DNA of 64,000 bases, taken from contig CAKSWT010000007.1 of assembly GCA_934512135.1 (NCBI GenBank), positions 62,001 to 126,000 on the forward strand, given 5' to 3'. Origin of the DNA: an uncultured Oscillospiraceae bacterium. GTDB taxonomy: Bacteria > Bacillota > Clostridia > Oscillospirales > Oscillospiraceae. The notes beneath the pieces are model-generated. The model saw only the letters and a list, made by a program, of their open reading frames with translations. It did no database searches and was not told where the DNA came from. This document shows positions 8,364 to 16,857 of the stretch, piece by piece. The stretch's first letter is position 1, and each line of letters begins with the position of its first letter. The position numbers and the translations under genes are program-made.

Positions 8364-9653
8364 ATGAAATTTGCAATTTACACCTTGGGCTGCAAGGTCA
8401 ATCAGTATGAATCCCAGGCCCTGGAGCGGGAGCTTCTCCAGCGGGGCTATGAGGAGGGCAGCTTTGACGAGCCCTGTGACCTCTATATCGTCAACACCTG
8501 CACCGTCACGGCGGTCAGCGACAAAAAATCCCGGAACGCCCTGCGCCGGGCCAGGAAGCTCTCTCCCGACGCGGTAATCGGCGTTTGCGGCTGCTACGCC
8601 CAGGTGAAGCCGGAGGATATGGAACGGCTGGATGTGGATGTGGTGGGCGGAACCGGACAGCGGAGTGAGTTCATCCGGCGCATGGAGCAGTTCCGCCGGG
8701 ACCGGCAGCACTCTGTTCTGGTGGACAACGCTTTTCGCCGTCGGGAATTTGAGCAGCTGGAGGCCGGCGGTCTGGGTGATCGTACCCGGGCCATGCTGAA
8801 GGTCGAGGACGGCTGTGTAAACTTCTGCACCTACTGTATCATTCCCTATGCCCGGGGGGCCATCCGCTCTCTTCCCATTCCCCAGGCCGTGACGCAGGCG
8901 CTCCGGCTGCGGGAGATGGGCTACCGGGAGATTATCGTCACCGGCATTGAAATTTCCTCCTGGGGACAGGACCTGAAAACCGGAGAAACGCCCCAGGATC
9001 TGATTGCCGCCATCTGTCAGGCTGTGCCGGACCTGCGGATTCGCCTGGGCTCTCTGGAGCCGCGGACGGTGGACCAAAGCTTCTGCGACACCCTAAGGGG
9101 ATACGCCAATCTCTGTCCCCAGTTTCATCTGTCCCTGCAAAGCGGATGCGACGCCACCCTGGAGCGGATGCACCGGAAATATCATACGGCCCGGTATCTG
9201 GAGAGCTGCCGTCTCCTGCGGGAGGCCTTCCCCAACTGCGCCATCACCACCGATCTGATTGTGGGCTTCCCCGGTGAATCGGAGGAGGAATTCTCCACCA
9301 CCCTGGAATTCCTTACCCAGGCAAATTTCGCCGCCATACACATTTTCCCCTATTCCCGCCGCACCGGAACCCCCGCCGCCGACATGCCGAACCAAGTCCC
9401 CAACGTCCAGAAGGAGCAGCGGGCCGCTAGGGCCGCCGCAGTAGAGCGCCGGCTCCGCCACGACTATCAGGCCCGGTTCGTCGGCCAGACCCTTCCGGTT
9501 CTCTTTGAGCAGAAAAATGAGGCGGGCCTTTGGACCGGGCACACCCCCAATTATCTGCTGGTAGCCGTTCCCGGCGCAGACCTCCACAATCAAATTCTGG
9601 ACGTCCGCATATCCGGCGTCACGGACCAGGGCCTGACCGGGACCCTGGTGTAA
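8364..9653 (+). CDS. mtaB: tRNA t6A37 methylthiotransferase MtaB
   Basis: Radical-SAM methylthiotransferase converting t6A37 to ms2t6A37 in tRNAs decoding ANN codons. Of 429 residues, the N-terminal MTTase domain opens with YTLGCKVNQYES and has NTCTVT and GCYAQ; the radical-SAM motif CVNFCTYC lies at about 151-158; GFPGESEEEF follows in the barrel and a TRAM-like domain ends the protein. The CKVNQYE signature separates MtaB from MiaB, which is also in this window. The ATG at 8364 is preceded by AGGAG; the frame extends far upstream but that part is antisense to miaB and not homologous. Monocistronic, divergent from the HPr-like gene. Confidence 0.94.
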   Translation: MKFAIYTLGCKVNQYESQALERELLQRGYEEGSFDEPCDLYIVNTCTVTAVSDKKSRNALRRARKLSPDAVIGVCGCYAQVKPEDMERLDVDVVGGTGQRSEFIRRMEQFRRDRQHSVLVDNAFRRREFEQLEAGGLGDRTRAMLKVEDGCVNFCTYCIIPYARGAIRSLPIPQAVTQALRLREMGYREIIVTGIEISSWGQDLKTGETPQDLIAAICQAVPDLRIRLGSLEPRTVDQSFCDTLRGYANLCPQFHLSLQSGCDATLERMHRKYHTARYLESCRLLREAFPNCAITTDLIVGFPGESEEEFSTTLEFLTQANFAAIHIFPYSRRTGTPAADMPNQVPNVQKEQRAARAAAVERRLRHDYQARFVGQTLPVLFEQKNEAGLWTGHTPNYLLVAVPGADLHNQILDVRISGVTDQGLTGTLV

Positions 9654-9681
9654 TGGGCCCGCCCCTTTCTCCGGAAAACAC

Positions 9682-9943
9682 ATCCCCGCCGGACGGAATG
9701 TCCGGCGGGGATCCGCTTGTCAAAAACCTCGTAGAGTTTCGCCGCCGCAGCGGCGAAATAGAGTCAAATCATGTTCCGCCGGGGCGTGTACATGGCGGAA
9801 CATACTTTTCGGCCTGAAAGTGTGGCTTTTGTGTGCTGTAGGCGCACAAAAATGCGCGCATCAGGCCGCAAGCTCTATGTCGGAAAAGCCTTTCGGCTTT
9901 TTCGACAGTCTCATCCCCGCCGGACGGAGTGTCCGGCGGGGAT
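9682..9943. repeat. terminator-framed structured repeat, copy 2
   Basis: Core of 200 bases (9713-9912) between two copies of a different stem-loop (9682-9712 and 9913-9943, 31 bases with one loop mismatch; arms ATCCCCGCCGGAC/GTCCGGCGGGGAT). Compared with copy 1, helix B changes in both arms (ATGTTCCGCC with GGCGGAACAT), a true compensatory change, and helix D changes to TGTCGGAAAAGCC with GGCTTTTTCGACA, again paired apart from one G-T wobble. The element lies between the ends of mtaB (plus) and the GH3 gene (minus); the T tract is again beyond the 9682 hairpin on the minus strand (TGTTTTCC). Confidence 0.9.
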
Positions 9944-9952
9944 GTGCGTACT

Positions 9953-12478
9953 TTATTGGTCTTTCAGCATTCTGCGGACCCGTTCGCAGCGCAGGATCAC
10001 CCCCAGGATATGCAGCGCACAGCGCTGCAGCTGGGCAATGGTGAGTCTTTCCGCATAGCGGGCCAGGCCGCGGTTCTCCGTCTCCGTCTCCAGAGCCAGC
10101 GCATCTGCCAGCTCCCGGACCACAGAGGGGCCACCGGGCTGGATCATGTCATTTCCGGCGCACATGGACAGCGCAGGCATGCTGATCCCGCCGCCCCAGT
10201 CCGTCATCACCAGTCCCTTGAAGCCCCACTCGTCCCGGAGCACCGCCGTGCACAGATCATAGTTGTTGGCGGAGGGCATCCCGTTGATGTCGTTGTAGGA
10301 GGTCATCACACAGTAGGGCTGGGCCTGCTTCACCGCCAGCTCGAAGCCCCGGAGGTAGATCTCCCGCAGCGCCCGCTGGGTAATCAGATCATTGGAGTTG
10401 GCCCGCAGGGTCTCCTGGTTGTTTCCGGCATAGTGCTTGATGGTAACGCCAACTCCGGCCTGCTGCACCCCCTTGGTAATGGCTGCGGCGCAGAAGCCCG
10501 CCACCAGAGGGTCCTCGGAGAAGTATTCAAAATTCCGTCCGCACAGGGGATTCCGATGGATATTCATGCCGGGTGCCAGCCAAATGTCCACGCCGTACTC
10601 CACCATTTCCCGCGCCACCGCCTGGCCAAAGCGCTCCAGCAGCGCCCCGTCCCAGGAGCAGGCAAGCAGTGACCCCACCGGGAACGCCGTGCACAGCTGC
10701 TGCCGGATCACCTCGCCGTCCTCATCCTTGACCTGCTGGGCAATGCGGATCCCCGCTGGGCCGTCTGCCAGAGAGATGGGCGGGATGCCGTATTTCTCCC
10801 ACAGGTCCGCCGTTTCACCGGCGGCGCCAGGCACCTGCATGCCCCCGCCACCAATCATCCCGTCAAAGGGCGGGTGGAAATCCGGGTCCTCCTGAACGCT
10901 GTCCGGCAGCCCGGACAGGTCCATGCCAATGCCGCACGCCAGGCTGCACAGATCCGACGCATCCATGGACGCCACAAACTCCCGGAGGGAGCAGGTCCCC
11001 TGGTATGCGTCCTTCAGCCGGAGGTCTGTCCGACCCCGGCGCAGCGGCCGAGGGGTCTCGGTGTATTTCTGCTTCACCGTGCGGAACTCCCGCGCCGGCA
11101 CCCGGACCGCGTGGGCCTTGGCAAACTCCAGCTCCTCCGCCTCCCCGGGGTAGGAGTACCGCTGAACCCCCTGGGCCGACAGCTTGGAGAAGTTCTCCGG
11201 CACATGGCCCAGCCGGTCCGCAAGCACCAGGGTCACGGCCCCGCCGGGAAGATACACCGCCCCCACCACAGAGGTGGCCCGGCTGTCGGTGCCCAGCCGA
11301 ACATAGTAGTAGCCCTTCTCCAACACGTAGCTGTAGCGGGTCTCGTCAAAGGAGGCCACATCCGACAGCCGGAACTCCAGGGTCAGCTCCTGGCTCTCCC
11401 CGGGCTGGAGCAAGCGGGTCTTGCCAAAGGCACACAGCTTCTGCATCGGCTGCTCCATTGTCCCCTCCGGACAGGACACATAGACCTGGACCACCTGGCG
11501 CGCCCCATAGACATCCCCGGTGTTTTCCACCGTGGCCGTCACGGAGATCCGGTCTCCGGTGACCGCCAGGGAATAGGCGGTGATCTCCGTTTTGCCATAG
11601 CCCAGGCCATAGCCGAAGGGATACAGCACGTCCTGATTGAAGGTATCGAAATAACGATAGCCCACAAAAATGTCATCGGTATAGGCCACGTCCACCTGCT
11701 CCTGGGTCTGGCCCATAGTGGTGTTCACATTGCCGTTGAAGTGCTTTTCGGAATAGGCTCCCGCCGTCGGAAACTGGGTATAGCCAATGGGCCAGGTATC
11801 CGTCAGATGGCCGGAGGGCATCACCGCTCCGGTGAGCACGTCTGCCACCGCCCCGGCATCCTGTCCCGGCAAGCCCATGAACAAAACGGCGCTGAACTTG
11901 GAGGCGTAGTCTCCCAGCTCCAGATACCCGGCGGTGTTCAACAGCAGAATGGTCTTTTCGAAGCTGTCGGTGATCTGATCCATCAGCTCCTTCTCCGCCG
12001 CCGTCAGGTAGATCATACCGGGCTCCGCCTGCATGTCCGCCCCCTCTCCCGCCACACGGGTGAGCACCATAATGGCCGCCTCGTTGCCAATGGCAAAGTT
12101 GCGGACCTCCTCATTGGTCAGAGGCATCTCCGGATTGAAGTAGCCCTTGGGCTCCATAAACCCTTCCACGCACAGATTTTCGTGTCCCAGCCCCCAGCTG
12201 CGGTATTTCCGGGCCAGCAGACCGTCTACCCGGAGGCTGTCTGTCTGGGTCAGTCCGTCCAGCAGGGAAATCGTTTTCAGATTGTTGACGTTGCCGGACC
12301 CGGTGCCGCCCTTGACCGTATAGATCTGGCCCACACCGAACACCGCCACATTCACCGGCTCCTCCGGGGAGCCCAGCAGCGGCAGCGTATTCCGAATGTT
12401 CTTCAGCAGCACCATGCTCTCCGCCGCCAGGCTGCGGCTGATGGCTGCGTTTTGGATCATACGCGCAGATGCTTCCAT
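9953..12478 (-). CDS. beta-glucosidase-type glycoside hydrolase family 3, circularly permuted
   Basis: Glycoside hydrolase of 841 residues. Domain order is reversed relative to classical GH3: the alpha/beta sandwich domain (LAAESMVLLKN, then GSGNVNN) comes first, a fibronectin-III-like segment (VTATVENTGDVYGARQVVQVY region) follows, and the TIM-barrel domain with KHYAGNNQET, SYNDINGMPS and the nucleophile aspartate in GLVMTDWGG (about residue 758) is C-terminal. This permuted order is known from ruminococcal beta-glucosidases. No signal peptide is visible, so it probably acts in the cytoplasm on imported oligosaccharides; exact specificity cannot be read. ATG 12478 is chosen for GGAGG eight bases upstream. 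No transporter or regulator is linked. Confidence 0.9.
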   Translation of the reverse strand: MEASARMIQNAAISRSLAAESMVLLKNIRNTLPLLGSPEEPVNVAVFGVGQIYTVKGGTGSGNVNNLKTISLLDGLTQTDSLRVDGLLARKYRSWGLGHENLCVEGFMEPKGYFNPEMPLTNEEVRNFAIGNEAAIMVLTRVAGEGADMQAEPGMIYLTAAEKELMDQITDSFEKTILLLNTAGYLELGDYASKFSAVLFMGLPGQDAGAVADVLTGAVMPSGHLTDTWPIGYTQFPTAGAYSEKHFNGNVNTTMGQTQEQVDVAYTDDIFVGYRYFDTFNQDVLYPFGYGLGYGKTEITAYSLAVTGDRISVTATVENTGDVYGARQVVQVYVSCPEGTMEQPMQKLCAFGKTRLLQPGESQELTLEFRLSDVASFDETRYSYVLEKGYYYVRLGTDSRATSVVGAVYLPGGAVTLVLADRLGHVPENFSKLSAQGVQRYSYPGEAEELEFAKAHAVRVPAREFRTVKQKYTETPRPLRRGRTDLRLKDAYQGTCSLREFVASMDASDLCSLACGIGMDLSGLPDSVQEDPDFHPPFDGMIGGGGMQVPGAAGETADLWEKYGIPPISLADGPAGIRIAQQVKDEDGEVIRQQLCTAFPVGSLLACSWDGALLERFGQAVAREMVEYGVDIWLAPGMNIHRNPLCGRNFEYFSEDPLVAGFCAAAITKGVQQAGVGVTIKHYAGNNQETLRANSNDLITQRALREIYLRGFELAVKQAQPYCVMTSYNDINGMPSANNYDLCTAVLRDEWGFKGLVMTDWGGGISMPALSMCAGNDMIQPGGPSVVRELADALALETETENRGLARYAERLTIAQLQRCALHILGVILRCERVRRMLKDQ

Positions 12479-12512
12479 CTTGTACGCCTCCGTTTCACAT
12501 TTTTTCGGTTTA

Positions 12513-12541
12513 ACTATACACGAAAGCGCCCACCTTCGCAA
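12513..12541 (-). promoter_or_regulatory. promoter of the GH3 gene
   Basis: Minus strand: TTGCGA (12541-12536), 17 bases, TATAGT (12518-12513), about 30 bases from the ATG. It lies directly downstream of the T tract that closes repeat copy 3. Confidence 0.7.
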
Positions 12542-12566
12542 CTAGTTTTCATTCCGCCCAGAAAAA

Positions 12567-12800
12567 ATGCCCCTTTCGGGGCATCTCAGTTTGTCAAAAT
12601 ACCTCGTAGAGTTTCGCCGCCGCAGCGGCGAAATAGGGCATTTTCCGCCGGGGCGTGTACATGGCGGAAAATACATCTCGGCCTGAACGTGTGGCTTTTG
12701 TGCGCCGGGGCGCACAAAAATGCGCGCATCAGGCCGCAACCCCTTTGTCGGAAAAGCCTTTCGGCTTTTTCGACCGTCTCAAATGCCCCTTTCGGGGCAT
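12567..12800. repeat. terminator-framed structured repeat, copy 3
   Basis: Core of 198 bases (12585-12782) between two identical 18-base stem-loops (12567-12584 and 12783-12800, ATGCCCC/GGGGCAT arms). Helices A, B and C match copy 1, with the inner part of helix C extended by one pair; helix D matches copy 2. The first stem-loop is followed on the minus strand by six T. In copies 1 and 3 the outer flank on that side reads CCAGAAAAA. The copy stands 3' of the CBS gene, on the same side as copies 1 and 2 relative to their minus-strand neighbours. Confidence 0.9.
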
Positions 12801-12837
12801 CTAAACCGGCCCAAGGTCCTGGCACAATCTGCGGCTG

Positions 12838-12868
12838 CGCTCCGGAAGGCAGACAGCCTTCGGACCGC
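12838..12868 (-). other. imperfect hairpin after the CBS gene
   Basis: Just after the CBS stop, arms around TCCGGAAGGC and GCCTTCGGA can pair with one bulge. No T tract follows, so it is not a convincing terminator; the closing signal is more likely the hairpin and T tract at the far end of repeat copy 3. Confidence 0.35.
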
Positions 12869-12873
12869 TCTGG

Positions 12874-13299
12874 TTACGTCGCCTCCACCGGAACCCGGGA
12901 AAAGTACTGTTCCAAGCAGTATTCCATGATTTTCTGTCGGGTGACAATGCCGATAAAGCTGTTCCGGTCATCCACCATGGGAACGAAGTTTTGACTGACC
13001 GCCATAGCCAGCAGCTCCTGGGGATTGGTGGAAACCGTCACCGGCTGATAGTCCTTCCGCCGGGCCACCTCCATAACCGGCCGGCCCTCCGCGTCCTTCA
13101 TATTCATCATGTAGTTGTTTTTAATGGCCCAGAGCAGATCCCCCTCGGCAATGGTCCCCACATATTCTCCGGTTCGCTTTAATATGGGAATGGTGGCGAA
13201 GCGGCTGGGCTCCATACGCTCCAGGGCCTGACGAATGGTAAAATCCTCGTAGATATATGTACAGCTGGCTTTGGGTGTTAAAAAGAACAGAACGTTCAC
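12874..13299 (-). CDS. tandem CBS-domain protein
   Basis: Cytoplasmic protein of 141 residues made of two CBS domains (about 17-68 and 79-135) with no attached enzyme. The domains show typical ATIPILKRTGEYVGTIAEGDL and FVPMVDDRNSFIGIVTR blocks, which bind adenine nucleotides or cyclic dinucleotides in related stand-alone proteins such as CbpB/DarB of Firmicutes. That suggests a sensor acting on a partner enzyme, which the neighbours do not identify. The start is GTG at 13299 after GGGAGGG. It is expressed alone from a promoter about 110 bases upstream. Binding specificity cannot be decided from the sequence. Confidence 0.85.
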   Translation of the reverse strand: MNVLFFLTPKASCTYIYEDFTIRQALERMEPSRFATIPILKRTGEYVGTIAEGDLLWAIKNNYMMNMKDAEGRPVMEVARRKDYQPVTVSTNPQELLAMAVSQNFVPMVDDRNSFIGIVTRQKIMEYCLEQYFSRVPVEAT

Positions 13300-13404
13300 G
13301 CTGTGCCCTCCCTCTTGTGATTGTTTCCCCCATGCGCCGTCTGTCTACCGCCGGCGCACCTTGGCATTCCCCAGGATGATCTCCATGGAATGCTCCATCG
13401 GGTT

Positions 13405-13416
13405 CTATTATACCAT
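13405..13416 (-). promoter_or_regulatory. extended -10 promoter of the CBS gene
   Basis: Minus strand TGG-TATAAT with -10 at 13412-13407. No good -35 at 17 bases; TTGTCA lies 23 bases upstream, so the extended -10 probably carries recognition. Confidence 0.5.
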
Positions 13417-13469
13417 GGCCTGCACCAGAAAGGAATGACAATTCTGTGAATTCTGGCGGCGCAGAAATG

Positions 13470-13501
13470 TACCGCCGCCGGATAAGGATCCGGCGGCGGT
13501 A
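13470..13501 (-). terminator. terminator-like hairpin after eno
   Basis: Perfect 14-base-pair stem (TACCGCCGCCGGAT and its complement) with a four-base loop, 14 bases past the eno stop. The following minus-strand bases are ACATTTCTG, a weak T tract. Confidence 0.65.
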
Positions 13502-13514
13502 CCGTGGTCTTCGA

Positions 13515-14816
13515 TTATTTGCTGAGGTTAAAGAAGGCTTTTTTGCCCAGATACTGTGCGGAATCCTCCAGCTCCTCCTCAATGCGCAGCAGCTGGTTGT
13601 ACTTGGCCACCCGATCGGTACGGGAGGGCGCACCGGTTTTGATTTGGCCAGCGTTTACGGCCACCACCAGGTCTGCAATGGTGGTATCCTCGGTTTCCCC
13701 GGAGCGGTGGGACACCACTGCGGTGTACCCTGCCCGGTTGGCCCGCTGGATGGTATCCAGGGTCTCCGTGAGGGTTCCGATCTGGTTGACCTTGATGAGC
13801 ACGCTGTTGCAGACGCCCAGGGAAATACCCTTGTTCACCCGCTCCACGTTGGTCACGAACAGGTCGTCACCCACCAGCTGGACCTTGTCCCCCAAGGCAT
13901 CGGTGAGCATTTTCCAGCCCTCCCAGTCGTTTTCGCCCATGCCGTCCTCAATGGAGATAATGGGGTACTTCTCTACGAAGCCCTTGTACATCTCCACCAT
14001 TTCCTCCCGGGTCATGGTCTTTTTGGCCTTGGGCAGATCGTAGCAGCCGGTCTCCTGGTTGTACCAGTCGGAAACGGCGCCGTCAATGGCAATCATAAAG
14101 TCCTCGTAGGGCTTGTAGCCGCTGAGCTCCACTGCCTTCACAATGGCCGCCAGGGCATCCTCATCCCGGGCCAGGTTGGGCGCATAGCCACCTTCGTCGC
14201 CTACTCCGGCCGCAGGGGTCCCCATATCCTTCAACACGGCCTTGAGCTTGTGGAATACCTCTGCGCACATCTGCAGGGCCTCCGACCAGCTCTCCGCCCC
14301 TACGGGCATAATCATAAACTCCTGAATATCCACATTGTTGGTGGCATGCGCCCCGCCGTTGAGGATGTTCATCATAGGCACCGGCAGGGTCTTGGCGTTG
14401 ACGCCCCCCAGATAGCGGTACAGCGGCACACACAGGGCCTCTGCCGCAGCCTGGGCCACCGCCATGGACACCGCCAGAATGGCGTTGGCGCCCAGCCGGG
14501 ACTTGTTGGGGGTGCCGTCCAGCTCGATCATGGTCTGGTCGATCTCCGTCTGGTTCAGGGCATTCATGCCGATGATGGCATCGGCAATCTCGGTGTTGAC
14601 ATTGGTCACCGCCTTGGTCACCGCCTTGCCGCCGTAGGCCTCACCACCATCCCGAAGCTCACAGGCCTCATAGATCCCTGTGGAAGCGCCGGAGGGCACC
14701 GCCGCCCGGCCCATAATGCCGCCGTCCAGATAGACCTCCGCCTCCACGGTGGGGTTCCCCCGGGAGTCAAGCACCTGGCGGGCATGTACATCGAGAATTT
14801 CAAGATACTGTTTCAT
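13515..14816 (-). CDS. eno: enolase
   Basis: Interconverts 2-phosphoglycerate and phosphoenolpyruvate. The 433-residue length is normal. Seen are the start block LDVHARQVLDSRGNPTVE, metal ligands in SIEDGM (Glu) and LVGDDLFVTN (Asp), the catalytic lysine in LIKVNQIGTLTET, and the signature SHRSGETEDTTIADL. The ATG at 14816 follows an AGGAGG motif. It is the last gene of trmL-pgk-tpiA-eno on the minus strand. gapA and gpmI are not in the run and must be elsewhere. Confidence 0.97.
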   Translation of the reverse strand: MKQYLEILDVHARQVLDSRGNPTVEAEVYLDGGIMGRAAVPSGASTGIYEACELRDGGEAYGGKAVTKAVTNVNTEIADAIIGMNALNQTEIDQTMIELDGTPNKSRLGANAILAVSMAVAQAAAEALCVPLYRYLGGVNAKTLPVPMMNILNGGAHATNNVDIQEFMIMPVGAESWSEALQMCAEVFHKLKAVLKDMGTPAAGVGDEGGYAPNLARDEDALAAIVKAVELSGYKPYEDFMIAIDGAVSDWYNQETGCYDLPKAKKTMTREEMVEMYKGFVEKYPIISIEDGMGENDWEGWKMLTDALGDKVQLVGDDLFVTNVERVNKGISLGVCNSVLIKVNQIGTLTETLDTIQRANRAGYTAVVSHRSGETEDTTIADLVVAVNAGQIKTGAPSRTDRVAKYNQLLRIEEELEDSAQYLGKKAFFNLSK

Positions 14817-14846
14817 GAGAAGTCCTCCTAATTATGTCGGGGCAAA

Positions 14847-15623
14847 TCAGACCGTTTCCTGATTGGCCGCATTGATAATACGCACAAATTTCTCCGGATC
14901 CAGGGACGCGCCCCCGATGAGGCCGCCGTCAATATCCGGCTGCGCCAGGAGCTTCTCCGCATTTTCATCGTTCATCGAGCCGCCGTAGAGAATGGAGGTG
15001 GCCCGTGCCGTTTTTGCCGCAGACATCTTTCGGATCACCGTCCGGATATGCTGGCAGACCTCCTCCGCCTCCTCCGGTGTGGCGGTGAGGCCGGTGCCAA
15101 TGGCCCAAATGGGCTCATAGGCCACCACGATCCGCCGGAGCTGCTCCGGCTGGACCCCGGCCACCGCCAGCTTCAGCTGCATGGAGATGTGCTCAAAGGT
15201 CACGCCGTTTTTCCGCTGTTCCAGGCTTTCGCCTACACAGAGAATCGGGGTCAGCCCCGCCTCCAGGGCCGCCAGGACCTTTTTGTTGATCTGGTTGTCT
15301 GTCTCTCCCATGGCCCGGCGCTCACTGTGCCCTAAGATCACATATTTCACCCCGGCATCCACCAGCATCGGCGCGCTGATTTCTCCGGTGTACGCCCCAA
15401 AGGTCTCCGCATGCATGTTCTCCGCCCCGATGTTCACCCGGGTGTCCCGCATGGCGCGAACCCCCGCCGGAATGCAAATCGCCGGCATACAGAGCACGAT
15501 CTCACACCAGCGCCCCCGGGGCAGAATCCGCCGGAGCTCCATGCCAAAGGCACGGGTCTCAGAGGGGGTTTTATTCATCTTCCAGTTGGCCGCGATTACG
15601 GTCTTTCTGTATTTATGGTTCAT
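14847..15623 (-). CDS. tpiA: triosephosphate isomerase
   Basis: Interconverts dihydroxyacetone phosphate and glyceraldehyde 3-phosphate. The 258-residue protein has the substrate lysine in AANWKMNK (residues 10-17), the catalytic histidine in ILGHSERR, the catalytic glutamate in VAYEPIWAIGTG and the phosphate-binding GGSMND near the C terminus. It lies 14 bases after pgk and 30 bases before eno, in the glycolytic operon. Confidence 0.97.
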   Translation of the reverse strand: MNHKYRKTVIAANWKMNKTPSETRAFGMELRRILPRGRWCEIVLCMPAICIPAGVRAMRDTRVNIGAENMHAETFGAYTGEISAPMLVDAGVKYVILGHSERRAMGETDNQINKKVLAALEAGLTPILCVGESLEQRKNGVTFEHISMQLKLAVAGVQPEQLRRIVVAYEPIWAIGTGLTATPEEAEEVCQHIRTVIRKMSAAKTARATSILYGGSMNDENAEKLLAQPDIDGGLIGGASLDPEKFVRIINAANQETV

Positions 15624-15637
15624 GGTTTGCTCCCTTC

Positions 15638-16828
15638 TCAGGCATCCAGCAGCGCCGCCACGCCGGGCAGCTCCTCCCCGGCAAAGAACTCCAGGGACGC
15701 ACCGCCGCCGGTGGAAACATGGGTAATCCGATCTCCATAGCCCATCTGCTCCACAGCCGCCGCAGAATCTCCGCCGCCGATGATGGTCACCCCCTGGCTC
15801 TCGGCCATGGCCTTGGCCACCGCCTCGGTTCCCGCCGCAAAGGCCGGGAACTCAAACACACCCATGGGGCCGTTCCAGATCACCGTGCCGGCCTGTCCAA
15901 TAATCTCTCCGTAGATCTCCCGGGTCTTGGGGCCAATATCCAGTCCCATCATATTGTCCGGAATCTCCCCCTCGGCATAGATCACCGGCTGAGCATCTGC
16001 CGCAAAGTGATCCGCCGCCACCACATCCACAGGCAGGTGGATCTGGACTCCCTTTTCTTCGGCCTTCTTCAGCAGCTCCAGACAATAGGCAAAGGCGTCC
16101 TGCTCACACAGAGACGTGCCGATCTTGCCGCCCCGGGCCGCGGTAAAGGTATAGCTCATGCCGCCGCCGATGATGATGTGGTCTGCCAGCGTCAGCATAT
16201 GGTCGATGACGCCGATTTTGTCGGAGACCTTGCTGCCGCCCATAATGAGCACCAGGGGCCGGTTGGGATCCGACAAGGCCTTGCCCATCACCTCCAGCTC
16301 CTTTTTCACCAGCAGGCCACTGTAGGCCGGCAGGAAGGAGGCCACGCCCACTGTGGAGGAATGGGCCCGATGACAGGAGCCAAAGGCGTCATTCACAAAC
16401 ACCTCCGCCAAAGAGGCATATTCCCTGGCCAGCTCCATATCGTTCTTCGTCTCGCCCTTCATAAACCGGACGTTCTCCAGCAGCAGGATCTCTCCGGGCT
16501 TCAGGGCCTTGGCCTTTTCCTGGGCCTCCGGTCCCACCACATCGGAGGCCAGCTCCACCGGCTTCCCAAGGAGCTCCTCCAGGCGATTCTTGACCACCTT
16601 CAGAGAATACTTTTCCTCATAGCCGTTTTTCGGACGCCCCTTGTGGGAACAGAGAATCACCGCAGCCCCCTGATCCAGCAGCAGCTGAATGGTGGGCAGG
16701 GTCTTGCGAATGCGGCTGTCGTCGGTAATCACGCCGGCGTCGTCGGTGGGGACGTTAAAGTCGCAGCGCACCAGCACCCGCTTTCCCTTCAGGTCCGTAT
16801 CCAAAATGGTTTTTTTCTGATAATTCAT
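15638..16828 (-). CDS. pgk: phosphoglycerate kinase
   Basis: ATP-forming glycolytic enzyme, 396 residues. Motifs seen: RVLVRCDFNVP near the N terminus (substrate binding), SHKGRP, GGSKVSDKIGV in the middle, WNGPMGVFE and GGGDSAAAVEQMG (nucleotide binding) near the C terminus. ATG 16828 is chosen over an upstream in-frame ATG because AAAGGAGG precedes it and homologues begin there. It follows trmL by 29 bases and precedes tpiA by 14, so the operon is probably read from the trmL promoter. Confidence 0.96.
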   Translation of the reverse strand: MNYQKKTILDTDLKGKRVLVRCDFNVPTDDAGVITDDSRIRKTLPTIQLLLDQGAAVILCSHKGRPKNGYEEKYSLKVVKNRLEELLGKPVELASDVVGPEAQEKAKALKPGEILLLENVRFMKGETKNDMELAREYASLAEVFVNDAFGSCHRAHSSTVGVASFLPAYSGLLVKKELEVMGKALSDPNRPLVLIMGGSKVSDKIGVIDHMLTLADHIIIGGGMSYTFTAARGGKIGTSLCEQDAFAYCLELLKKAEEKGVQIHLPVDVVAADHFAADAQPVIYAEGEIPDNMMGLDIGPKTREIYGEIIGQAGTVIWNGPMGVFEFPAFAAGTEAVAKAMAESQGVTIIGGGDSAAAVEQMGYGDRITHVSTGGGASLEFFAGEELPGVAALLDA

Positions 16829-16857
16829 AGGGAGACCTCCTTTAAATCGGATCATCA

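Noticed and set aside
7741..12802. CRISPR array or protein-coding genes within the three repeats
   Set aside because: Repeats are ~200 bases, kilobases apart, with no spacers or cas genes; small open frames in them are not conserved in frame among the copies.
7700..12900. Insertion sequence with transposase
   Set aside because: No transposase-like protein in either strand; repeats are too short to be autonomous.
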